From NCBI GenBank assembly GCA_019022495.1, contig JAFEKR010000027.1:823068-887067 (forward strand): DNA of 64,000 nt, written 5' to 3'. The translations under genes were made by a program, and so were the position numbers. Shown here in pieces: positions 1-9,690 of this stretch; the stretch's first letter is position 1, and each line of letters opens with the position of its first letter. The DNA is from Epichloe hybrida. Taxonomy: Eukaryota > Ascomycota > Sordariomycetes > Hypocreales > Clavicipitaceae. A model generated the notes under the pieces. It saw only the letters and a program-made list of their open reading frames with translations. It did not search any database and was not told where the DNA came from.

Positions 1-1900
1 TGCTCTGCGCTGGCTCTGCAGGCCGACCCGCATGGGGACCGCCGCTTGCTGACAACGCTTGCGCCGAGGGGGGGGAAACGGGAGAAGCTGATGAACAATG
101 TCAACCTGGGCCCGTTCACGAAAACAAAAAAAAACAAAAAAAAAAACCACCACCGAAACGCGCGGCGAAGCGGGTGGTGGTGGGAACTGGGAAGCCTTCA
201 GTCCCGAATCAGTTTGTCTCTCAGGCAAGGCCAAAAAAAAAAAAAAAAAAAACAGGCAACCCGCCTGACTTGTCTTGAACTCGCATGCCAGCCATGCCCC
301 CCCCCCCCCAAACGTCACAGCGTTGCACCAATGGAAGACAGCAAACGCGATTTTGATGTTTGATTTCAGGCCCTTTGGAAACACGAGACGGAACTGATTG
401 GCTCAAACGAAGGGCCGTCCCGCGTACCAAGCACAGCGACGGCACGTCACATGATCAAGCTCTCATGCGGGTCACGCATAAGCAATTCGGATCGTGTGCA
501 GCTCCCGCGGCGCGGCCCCAGTTTTCATCAAGACGAAAAAAAAAAAAAAGTTTGGTTGCTACGAGCTCCTGGCGCCACGGCCGAAGAAATTAATCACGGT
601 CATGCCCTGCATCTTGTTGAAAAATATCAAACGCCAGATTACGCCCTCCTGGCAAGCTAGCTGCCCCGATGACAGACAGCCTTGCGCGATGGCATTTCTG
701 AACTTTGCCCGCGGGCTTCCGAGCTACGATCCTCCAAGCTGCTTTAAAAATAAAAAAACACCATCACTGCCGTGTTGTTAGCACGGCGAAAGCAAACTAC
801 TCGTGCCGCTTGGGAAAAAATGACTTTTGCACCATGACTTGAGCACGACTGAGCAGAGTTGCCGTGCTCTGCGGTGTGAAAAGAGATGCGCGACAAAAAC
901 GGGGCCGTGTAGATGCCTCATTTGGCTAACCAAAGTTGAGACGCACGTCTCAAACCAATTGATGCGGCCGGTTTTTCAGTTCATCGGAATTTGGTAAACA
1001 TTTGTTGTCCGCCTCGCCGGAGGGCAATGCAATGCATTGGCTCACGAGGCCCGGAACAAGAGGGAACTAAACATGGAATGGGGTGAGCAACCGTATTCCG
1101 ACGGCCCTCTTTTGCAAGAACACGTCCCAACAAGCATGCAAAATGGGCTGGTAGTCGGTCCCATGTGTCAATTCGACGGGGATAGCCACGGAGACGTTTA
1201 TTTTCTCTGCTGCAGGGCCGACTTGCTCCCAACAAAAGCGATCAGGAACTGACTAGGTTGAGCCACACCATTTTCACACAGCAGCCCAACGCCCAAGCCC
1301 AGCCAGCCAGCCAGAAGCGGCGGTGAAGCCGCCAGCTGCAAGTTCTACTGTTCGACGGGAGCTGGCTTCAGCCTTTTGCGCCGCCCAGGCCAATTGAGCT
1401 CGGTCCCGGTCCCTTGTTGAACAGCGTCGTGCTGGGTTGGTCTTCGTCACTGAACTGACAAGACAAGAAAGACATGACAGCCTATACCGGCAGCCTTTAA
1501 CCCCTCACACCATGATCAGATCAGACTTCGGGTCGCAGTTCAGTCGCAGTAGTAAGCACTGTTACATTATTAGTGAGAACCAGACTACGATTGCATGTGC
1601 ATGTGACACTTCAGAAGTGGTGAGGTTGTTTAACCAACCCCCCCCTTCCTTCCCCCCCCCCCCCTTTTTTTCCCTTCTCCGGTTGTCCGGTTCCTATTTC
1701 GAAGAGTACCAGAACACGACAGGTTACAGGACGCTAGTAGAAATCACTGTCGCAACACGGCTACGTCTGAGACGGGGGCGTGGCAAATAAACCAATGGAA
1801 ACTGAACAATGTGGCTGGGGGGCGCGGAACGGTGCGCGCCTGCAGCTGCATGATCACCCGTGATCGGCTGATGCTGACTCCTGCCTTTGATTATTATGCG
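1..1900. other. gene-poor stretch, no gene recognised
   Basis: No reading frame here resembles a known family or has believable splice structure. The stretch is rich in homopolymer runs: A-runs near 120-145, 233-252 and 537-549, a C-run near 298-309, and C then T runs near 1640-1672. Short ORFs exist on both strands but look like chance frames. It may be the intergenic side of a gene lying before the window. Confidence 0.6.
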
Positions 1901-1908
1901 TATAAAAG
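1901..1908 (+). promoter_or_regulatory. TATA-box-like element
   Basis: A TATAAAAG sequence lies about 23-30 bases before two ATG codons (1923 and 1931). The spacing is typical of a TATA box to a transcription start, so the nearest ATG would have almost no leader. This is seen in sequence only; promoter function is inferred. Confidence 0.3.
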
Positions 1909-1930
1909 GCCGCCACGTTTCGATGGGTGC

Positions 1931-2140
1931 ATGAGTTGCAACATGCTGGCCTTGGGGTTAGCCTTGTGTGCCGCGGTCGGTCCTGTACATACTCGAGCAT
2001 ACTGCATGTATCCCCTCATCGTACGGGCCACTCACCAGATTGACCAGCCATTGAATTGGTCAAACGAGAAAAAATGGCGGGCATACGAGGCACATACTGT
2101 CCCATGCAAGCTGCCCGTAATATGTCACCACGTCCAATAG
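1931..2140 (+). CDS. possible small secreted cysteine-containing protein
   Basis: This is a 69-residue frame. Residues 1 to about 21 form a short hydrophobic segment (LALGLALCAAVGP) ending in a plausible signal-peptidase region. The rest is a short polar tail with further cysteines, including the C-terminal VPCKLPVIC. No family is recognised. It sits just downstream of a TATA-like box and is preceded by a four-codon minimal upstream ORF at 1923. The size and signal-like start would suit a small secreted fungal protein, but a 69-codon frame can easily arise by chance and there is no homology evidence. Treat it as a candidate only. Confidence 0.18.
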   Translation: MSCNMLALGLALCAAVGPVHTRAYCMYPLIVRATHQIDQPLNWSNEKKWRAYEAHTVPCKLPVICHHVQ

Positions 2141-4100
2141 ACGGGACAAACCCTTGTCCATCTCCGAATCTGCGCAGGCTCCTTCTGCCCGCGCAGAAAA
2201 TCACTCCAAGTGATTAGGTACAACCTCCTTTTTCGGTTGAGGAAGAAAGAAAAAAAAAGACGTGAGACATCTGTCATGAGCAACACATCTCGGCAGAGTC
2301 ATGTGAGCCAGCCAAGCCAGCCACACCAGCAATGCGATGCATCAACGGCCAACGGCACGACGTATGCATTGCGCTGCGTTCCTCAATGTGACACCGAGCA
2401 TGTCACTCGCCAATGTCCAATACCAACTACCGAGACAAGACTTCTTCATACTTTGATCAGCCGCGTTACAACAACTTTCAGCAGACCGCCGGCCCTCCCC
2501 CCCCCGCTGTTGTTGACTGGGAGAATGGCTACATTCTCTCATGGCCACTCCTTTCTCCTCCCCCCCCCCCCTCGGAACTCTCGGACAGGTGCTCACCATG
2601 ACGTGAATTCAAGGGACTCGGGCGGGGAGGGCTCAGGCATTCTAGGTGGCTCAAAGTTTGACGTAATAATTCGAGTCGATAAAACATAGAAGTAAGCAAG
2701 TCAAGGGACTTGTTGGGCTGAAGATGACGAATGAGCACGGTGCCTGCCATTTGTCCTGCAACGATCCATGTGGGAAATGTCAGGGAAACGGCCGCGGCCA
2801 AAAAACACGTAATAAGTCGACGGATGCTTTAGGCTAAACTAGTCGTTTTGGAAACTGTTTATCTGAATGGACAAGTGAACGGCATCGACAACTGCCTTGG
2901 GTCAAACAGGAAAGCCGTGCGCGAGTTGCAAACTTGCCCTTTCCTCTGATTGAACCATGCTCCAAATGTGTTGTCGCGTGCTAAGTCGGTTTTATCAATA
3001 CCGAGGGACCAACCCCTGCCCTAGGGGGGCGGTTGGCCCGTCGGTTACAAAGAAGCTCTGACCTGTTTTTTTTTTTTCACGGACTGCCGACCCTGCGAGT
3101 GCCGTATCGCCGGGGAAGATGGAGTCAATTCCGTCAAAAAGGAGAGATGCGTGGATCCCAACTCGTAGATCGGCCTCCAGGTATTCTTTGCTCCTTCCGC
3201 AAGTACCCACTGGTGAGATTCGATGCCTTTTCAAGACCGACAGGGAACATGATCGAGGCTGGTTCTACATCCATCCCTAGGGTTCTTCTCGTCGGTTCTG
3301 CTTGTCGCCCGTCCAAGGGATCAATCTGTCATGTACTAAGGCTCCCGGCCACTGTATTTTCGGGGGTCACGGTCACTTGGGCATTAGCATTATCCTGTGC
3401 CTGACGAGTGGCATTTTCAGGGGCTGGAACAAGGTACGCTTGGGGTCTTCAGAATCGTGCCAGGCTTACCTAGCCAATGAACATTCGACTCAATTCCGGA
3501 GGATACGCCGCTTGGAGTGAGTCACTAATGAGCGTCAAGGAACCACGTCGTATTATCGCGCGCGGGAGCTTTGTGTAATAAAAGAGCTTCATGTTTCGCG
3601 AGGGGACGGAGATTTGCTCCATGTAATCGTTGTTTGTGACTCGGACATTTGTGTCCTGGCTAGGAGTATGAAGAAACGTATGAGATACGAAACGAAACGA
3701 AAGCCAAGCTGGTTCAAGTCATGATTATCGAAGCCCCTGGAAAGCAAAATCACGACGACACAACCCGGAGTCGGTAGCTCCAAGGCTGTCGACAGACTGA
3801 TGGATCCCTTCGAGTTGGATTTGCACTGGATCGAAGCGTGACGAAGCCAGCATCCATCAAACAAGTCATGATTCACTTCTTCTACGTTTCCTTGCACCCA
3901 GCACTTCCGGGTTCTGACGGACAGCTGTCGGTCAGCTGGCCGACTGGAGCGGGGCCGGGGCTCCGTCCAATGATTTCCCCTCTGCCCTCTGCCCTCTGCT
4001 CTCTGCCCTCGCCCTCTGGAGTCTGAACGCGTCGTGGGACTTATCTGTTGTTTGCCCGGGTAGCGTATGTAACCACACAAGTGCGCGTCGGTCTGCAAGG
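2141..4100. other. intergenic, no gene recognised
   Basis: ORFs up to 169 codons occur here (for example 3589-4098 on the minus strand), but none has recognisable domains. The longest is inflated by a low-complexity CCCTCTG repeat at about 3977-4020. Poly-C tracts occur near 2497-2507 and 2557-2571, and a T-run near 3065-3078. The sequence may contain decayed genes; I see no intact one. Confidence 0.5.
3977..4020 (+). repeat. imperfect CCCTCTG tandem repeat
   Basis: A short 7-bp-period array (CCCTCTG, CTCTCTG and CCCTCGC variants) of about six units. No function is evident. Confidence 0.6.
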
Positions 4101-4101
4101 A

Positions 4102-4274
4102 GGACGCGACTTGAGCTGGTCAGGCTATCCCTCTATAAAAGGGAGGCTCATGACCTCTTATTTATATGCTGGATCTAGGTTTGACAATATCTTGACTTTA
4201 TATCTCACTGTTACTAGGGGGTTCTTTCCACTATTGCATTAGTGCAAGCCCTTTTCATCGTATCACGTGCGACA
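4102..4274 (+). repeat. direct repeat copy 1 (LTR-like)
   Basis: Upstream copy of the repeat pair. It has a TATAAAA at 4134-4140, a central GGGGGTTCTTT block and the shared CTATTGCATTAGTGCAA block, ending near TATCACGTGCGACA. Confidence 0.6.
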
Positions 4275-4530
4275 GTAAAGAGCCCGGGAGGTCTGCCCAA
4301 AGAGGCCAACGAGAGACCTGTGACTTCCAAGCGCACAAGTTCGAATCTCACACAACCACGTTATCCCGAGCAAGCTCTTCGCAATTACCACCAATGCCCT
4401 TGGCCTAGCTAAAGAGATAGCTCTGGGTACAGGAGTACCTTAAGCTAGGGGGTGAGTCGCAAGGCAACATAAGGCATAATTCAATCGGCTGCGCCTTCTT
4501 TTTCGTGCAACGACGAATGCTCACGTAATA

Positions 4531-4705
4531 TGACGCACACCACTTCAGCTACTTAGGCTATCCCTCTATAAAAAAGACGCTCGTAGCCTCTTATTTCTAG
4601 GCTAGATTTAAGTATAAATATATCTTTGCTTTATATCTTACTTTTAGGGGGTTATTTTCGCTATTGCATTAGTGCAAACCCTTTTTTGTTACATCACGTG
4701 TGACG
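4531..4705 (+). repeat. direct repeat copy 2 (LTR-like)
   Basis: Downstream copy of the pair, starting near GACGCACACC and ending near CATCACGTGTGACG. It lies about 160 bp before the methyltransferase start codon, so it could contribute promoter elements to that gene. Confidence 0.6.
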
Positions 4706-4863
4706 TCTGTCTTGTTCCCTTTCGTCTTCTTTCTCGACTTGCCATTAAAACATTTTCATAGCTGTCTTGAGAAGACTTCAACAGGTCCTGATTCGCAGCT
4801 TACCTCATCTCTCACGTTACCTGAAGCCTTGGTTGGTCATCGATTCGTCACAACCGAGCCAAC

Positions 4864-6008
4864 ATGTCCGACACCACAGCCGTGAATCAAGAATACTTCA
4901 AGTAAGAGCACAACAAACGCCCAAGCGTTTACATCTCCTTCGGACAAGATGGAACCAGCATCTCCGTTTGGATGTAGCTTCCGCCGTTCTTTCATCTCCA
5001 TCTCTTCTGCCCCCCCCATCCCTCAGCCTGATGTCGCTGGCGTATTACGCAATATCTGGACATGACGTATCTAGGCAGAGCATGCATTGAATGGCATTGC
5101 CACATTGAACAAACTTGCTTACACGGCATCATCAATCCATAGCAATTTTGCCCTTGAGTATGACCGGAAATTCCAAAGTGTAATTGATCGACTCGAGGAA
5201 GAGGTCAAGGCCCGCGCGAATATTCTCGGTGCTCGGGCCGGCGGCCGTCTTCTAGACTATGCCTGCGGCACGGGGCTATTATCGAGAGTAAGCCTTGGAA
5301 CAACTCTCCTACCAAGACTACACTGTTCTCCGGGCCGTCTGAACCCGTCCTAAAAAAAAACGTCCAACTAACACGTTGTTGGGGGGGCGGGGGACAAAAA
5401 AAAAAGGCACTCGGTCCTTATCTCGGCCAATGCATTGGCATTGACATTTCCGAGTCCATGGTCGAACGGTACAATGTCAGGGCGAAAAGCGACGTGAGTC
5501 GAAACTCTCCCCCATCTTGCCAACATGCCGGACTTCTCATCCCCTCGCATGAGTTGCCTGACATTTGCCGCAGGGCCTAACCCCAGAGCAACGCGCCGCG
5601 TACGTGGGAAACCTCGTGTCCGCCGACGACGCCTCCCCTGCTGCCTTTGCCTCGCCCAGATTCCTCGACTTTGACCTGGTCGGCGTCGGAATGGGCCTCC
5701 ACCACATGGACGACTGCGACCTGGTGGCCGAGAGACTCGTCCAGCGCCTCCGGCCAGGCGGAGTCCTGTTCGTAGTAGACTTTGCTTCTCACGCGCCGAT
5801 GGAAGGGCACCCGGCATCAACGAGCGTCCGTCATGACGGATTTACAAAGGAAAGAATGCAAGAGATCTTTGAGGGGGCGGGCGCAGGGGGCAACTTTCAG
5901 TTTGACGTGATGGGCAAGGAGATAACTTTTGAGAATGCCCATGGGGACGGGAGACACATGACTCGGAAGGTATTTTTCGCGCGCGGAGAAAGGGGGGTGA
6001 GTGCCTAG
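4864..6008 (+). CDS. SAM-dependent methyltransferase (class I, type 11-like)
   Basis: Predicted exons are 4864-4901, 5143-5287, 5407-5493 and 5574-6008, giving 234 residues. All introns are GT-AG and the phases agree. The protein begins MSDTTAVNQEYF and carries the class I SAM-binding motif LLDYACGTGLLSR near residue 55, then GQCIGIDISESMVERYN (acidic loop after strand 2), a GVGMGLHHMDD segment and LRPGGVLFVVDF (motif post II/III). This arrangement is typical of fungal type-11 methyltransferases; substrate and pathway are unknown. Intron 1 (241 nt) is longer than usual, but the joined reading YFNNFALEYDRKF aligns naturally with family members. The start is the first ATG giving a continuous frame. 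The gene is monocistronic and convergent with the next gene. Confidence 0.85.
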
Positions 6009-6162
6009 ACTGTGGTTTTGTGCTGCTGGGCTATGAGACGTGCTGGCATCCTGGATTTTTGAAAACGTTCCTTGTGCGTGAAGACGCTGCTCATGCTGGA
6101 TACAATATCCGATGTCCATGCTGCAAATTTTAGCATCTTACAAACAAATATTTGCTCCATCC

Positions 6163-6165
<3 letters not shown>

Positions 6166-6213
<48 letters not shown>
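6166..6213. repeat. compound microsatellite (AC)n(AT)n
   Basis: About 15 AC units are followed by about 8 AT units, between the convergent methyltransferase and phosphatase genes. It is near the likely 3' ends of both. Confidence 0.9.
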
Positions 6214-6283
6214 CATGTATATTCGATCGTACATTCATCTCAGCGCCCGTTTCATTTTGAAAAAAAGACGCAATGCCTGTTTC

Positions 6284-7786
6284 TTAGTTCCCTTGCACAC
6301 CTACAGCGAACGCACTGCCCAGCATGATGGCCGGCTCATCGATGCTATGGTGCTCATAGCTACGCACTCGTTCGTCAGTCACACTATGCTGAACCTCGAC
6401 ACGCATTGTCCACGCCAAGGGGGATCAACCTACCTTAGAGTGCCCACGCCACCTGCCTCGAGGAGGAACGCCGGCCCATCCTGCAGAGACTTGCCGGCCC
6501 AGCGCAAGGCCAGAGCACGAAGAATGTGGCCGTGGGCAACGATGAGCACGTCTCCATGCACATGCCCGGCCTCGGACTTGGCCAACACTGGCTCATGCCA
6601 CTTTTGGCGTATTTCCGTGATGAGGCGGTCGAGTCTCGCGGTGATTTGATCGGGGCTCCTGCGTAGACAAAGATGATGCGTTTCAGCTGTGTACGGCACA
6701 TAAAAAAAAGATGTGGGTTATTGGCATTGGTCACTCACTCGCCGCCGGGACATCCGTCCCTCCAGATATCCCAGGTGCCCTCGATGCCCGCATCGGCTCT
6801 GATTCTGCGGATCTCGGGGGACGTGATTCCCTCGTACTCGCCGTAATCCCATTCCCTCACATCCTCCGTCACTTGGACCCCGGCGCGGCACTGCTGGCGA
6901 CTCGGCTCACTCGCGCCGTGCGCTCTCCACGGCAGGTCCCCCGAAATACCCAGATTCATCAGCTCGAATGTCCGCTGGGCACGTTTTCTCGGCGACACGT
7001 ATCTGCAATGCGGTTTTTCACTGCCGGTCAGCTTCTGACCAACAACCCCATGGTTCGGTACGCATCAGGAGGCGAGGCTTGATAATAATGGGGGGAAATA
7101 GGTTGGGAATGTAGGTCGAACGGGGGAGTCAATGGCATCATTTCCTCATCATGTTTCTGGATTGGGGGCGGATAGACACCACCCCGGTCAGTGCAAATAC
7201 ATGTACATACATGTACATATGCACCAGCTGTGTATGCACTTCGGTCCCGTTATTGGAGGGGGGTGGGGGCGTGCGCATAACAGAGTTGCATCGCATATCC
7301 GCCTGCGCGGCCGTCCCCGGCAAAGGCTGGAAACGTGGTTGGAGCAAAGGGGCTTGAAAGGGTTGAAAGGGTTGAAAGGGGGTGGTATCCCGCTCTCATG
7401 CCCATGCCCCGGGTTGCTTGTTTGTAATGTATACATACAAGCCACCATGACCATGGTCGCAGTTTCGTAGCGACGCGATGCGTTTCCCCCCCCCCCCCGT
7501 CTTTCAAACCCCGTCCGAGGTATCAAGTTGCGGGAAAGTCAAGTTGTTGGGCACAGGTCAGGGCTTGGGAAAGTGAGTGCATAGTCTGAAACTACGCGGT
7601 AACATACATGTGGGCTAATTTGTGCGGGACAATAAGCCGGTCGTCCCCGACGAGAGCCTGTCCAGTTGCGCGCACTCTCTTTTCCCCGTCGGCCGTGAGG
7701 GGAATATCGGTACGGCCGGTGTGCTTGCCGCTCAGCGACCACTCTGTCTCGCCGTGACGGACGAGAAAGAGACGAGGCGTCGCCAT
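6284..7786 (-). CDS. SHB17-like histidine phosphatase (phosphoglycerate-mutase fold)
   Basis: Exons in transcript order are 7786-7608, 7002-6739, 6658-6434 and 6359-6284, giving 247 residues. The start [16 protein letters not shown] carries the RHG phosphohistidine signature. Then come [14 protein letters not shown], the acid-loop segment [23 protein letters not shown], the second catalytic histidine in [13 protein letters not shown], and the C-terminal [13 protein letters not shown]. Order and spacing match yeast Shb17, the sedoheptulose-1,7-bisphosphatase that feeds ribose synthesis, so a cytosolic sugar-bisphosphatase role is likely. A generic phosphoglycerate-mutase-like phosphatase remains possible. 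An in-frame 5' extension exists, but it is low-complexity and lacks conservation, so I chose the ATG directly before the RHG motif. Intron 1 is unusually long (605 nt). Confidence 0.88.
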
Positions 7787-7884
7787 CGGGGGTTTCTCCG
7801 TCACCGATTTATCGGGTGTTGAGGGTGGCGCGTCCTGCTGCTGCCTAGAGAACGAGTTGCAGACCAGAAGAACAAGTTTGCGAG

Positions 7885-7948
7885 GAATGAAGAATGAAGA
7901 ATGAAGAAGGAACAAGGAACAAGGAACAATGAACAATGAACAATGAAG
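7885..7948. repeat. GAATGAA/GGAACAA heptamer array
   Basis: Tandem 7-bp units (GAATGAA, then GGAACAA, then TGAACAA) lie about 100 bp upstream of the SHB17-like start codon, probably in its leader or promoter on the minus strand. Confidence 0.8.
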
Positions 7949-8227
7949 AGGGGCAAAACGGACGACGAGGGGTGGAGGGGTACATACATACATTGTAGAC
8001 GGCAAACGGAGCAGCATCTTCGAGCGGCTAAGACGTCATCGTCACCGAATCGCAGCAAATTGTACATCTCACGTCCATTTTTGAAACACGACGGCAGCAG
8101 AGCCATATATACTCACACTGCAAAGCCGCATCCCGTCGAGCGCTTTTTCCGTTTCATCTCTGCAATCGCGCGGCCTGTCACAATCCACGTTTGACCCCTT
8201 CCACCCAAGATTCGCCCCATCCCCACC

Positions 8228-8276
8228 AAGGCACACCAAGGCACACCAAGGCACACAAAGGCACACAAAGGCACAT
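8228..8276. repeat. decamer repeat AAGGCACACC/AAGGCACACA
   Basis: About five units of a 10-bp repeat lie in the region between two divergently transcribed genes. No function is evident. Confidence 0.8.
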
Positions 8277-8552
8277 CACAAGAGAATAAATAATACATCT
8301 TCCCATCAACGATGAAGCCTTGCCCTCAGTGGACCTGGCATTGGGCCGTTTTCCCACCACCCCAATCCATCTTTATCGCTTCAACTTCCATTCGTCCTTG
8401 ATCCTACATACATAACAAAAAGAACTCGCCGCACGCGCAAAACGTTCCACCACCTCTCCACCCCGCCCCGCCTCGCCCCAAGAAAAAAAGGAAAAAAAAA
8501 AAGAAAAAGAAATACCTTGATTAGTCACGACCCCTTGGCCTTCAACCCCGTC

Positions 8553-9313
8553 ATGACCTCGACGTCTTCGCGTCACGACTACATCGACACCTGCGTCGAG
8601 ACCGTAATCGAGCTGTCCACATTGACCCGCCGGCACTGCCCAAGCAGACAACGACCTTCAGCACCGCTGCCCCTCCCATCACCTCGTCGTCGACACAGCT
8701 CCTCCGCAACATCGAGATCTCCGTCGCCCCGACGTCCCCGCGCCGAATCCCTCTTCAACCCCCAGTCGGTATCCGCGCTCTGGCCGCAGTCTGACTCTGA
8801 CTCGTCAACCGGCGCGCATACCGCTCCGCGCATGACGCCAGCTCAGCGGCAGCAGACAGCGGAGCAAATCTGGCGAGAATTCTGGTAACCGCCCTTGATT
8901 CGGGACGGATCTTCAACAGAGAGAAAGAGAGAAAGAGAGAGAGAGAGATAGAATGGCATACCAGTGGACAAGGCAAGAGAAATTGAAGCGAGGCGTGTGG
9001 TCCGCCGCAGTAGCTGCTGTCATTTGCGTCGGCGCCATCACGGGGGCACAGTTGAAAACGGATAATCAAAAGGCAGAGGTTCGTCTTGCGAGCAGAAAAC
9101 CATGTCTTTGGGCACTGTGTCGCAGAATACAGAATAATATTGACAGCTAGGAAACAGGCCATCAAGCGGTTCAGAACGACGTCGGCGGCGGATCAAGTCG
9201 CCATTTTGGAAGTGCAAAAGGATCATTTGCTACAGCAAAAGGCAGGGTTGGAACGGAAGCTTGACTTGTTCAGAGAGCGTGTGCAAGAGCGCCGAGGGGG
9301 AGGTGAAAAGTGA
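8553..9313 (+). CDS. single-pass membrane protein with C-terminal coiled coil, unknown function
   Basis: Best model: exons 8553-8884, 8973-9078 and 9158-9313, 197 residues. The N-terminal ~75 residues are Ser/Pro/Arg-rich and poorly conserved-looking. ESLFNPQSVSALWP and AEQIWREFW follow, then KLKRGVW and one hydrophobic helix (SAAVAAVICVGAITGA), then a charged helical tail with heptad-like leucines (VQKDHLLQQKAGLERKLDL). A small mitochondrial or organelle membrane factor is possible, but I do not recognise the family. Reading without the first intron ends at TAA right after WREFW. A shorter product could start at ATG 8953 (93 residues). Splicing to the acceptor at 8972 restores frame and joins WREFW to QEKLKRG. 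The second donor is non-consensus (GTTCGT). Exon 1 is the least certain part. Confidence 0.5.
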
Positions 9314-9690
9314 TGCAAGGATGAGCGGGACCTTGTTGATGGTGGTACGGGATGAGGCAGAAAGGATTGCTGATGCCTGCCTGTTGGGAAACAACGAAAT
9401 GAGGCATAACTAGCGTTTTTTTTTGAGCACGAGAGATACCCGATAGCATGTTCAATATTCATGTGCTCAATGCACTTGTCAGTATTTCTTTTTTGGGCCA
9501 ACTGTTTGGCTTTTTTCACCCCTTCCCGCACTTGTTCTCATGCACCTGGATAGGTCTACCTTCGACAAATGCTATAACAGCACACCACCCATGCAATTCT
9601 TCCGCCCATGTGGTGTTTTTGCTCAGTCAAATCCATCAAATCAACAAGTTCCGTCTAATTCGGTCGAGCAGATATCATGTACCCTTGTGC
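9314..9690. other. 3' intergenic region
   Basis: This lies between the end of the membrane-protein gene and the end of UBP6, which converge. I see no gene in it. Confidence 0.6.

Larger units (their letters stand above)
4102..4705. mobile_element. candidate TRIM-like (miniature LTR) element
   Basis: Two directly repeated segments, about 4102-4274 and 4531-4705, share long identical blocks: GGCTATCCCTCTATAAAA, TAGGGGGTT, CTATTGCATTAGTGCAA and a final ATCACGTG. Each carries a TATAAAA box near its start and an E-box-like CACGTG near its end. About 256 bp of non-coding sequence separates them. Direct repeats of about 173 bp flanking a short non-coding interior match the size and layout of terminal-repeat retrotransposons in miniature (TRIMs). 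The internal segment contains a B-box-like GTTCGAATC at 4333-4341, but it does not fold as a tRNA. I could not define a clear primer-binding site or target-site duplication. The repeats differ at many positions by both transitions and transversions, so the element would be old. A chance duplication of a promoter-like block is the alternative. Confidence 0.4.

Noticed and set aside
3589..4098. 169-codon minus-strand ORF
   Set aside because: It includes the CCCTCTG repeat translated as Gly/Arg/Gln repeats; no domain.
4275..4360. tRNA gene suggested by GTTCGAATC
   Set aside because: The T-stem and acceptor stem do not pair, so it is at most a B-box-like or tRNA-derived remnant.
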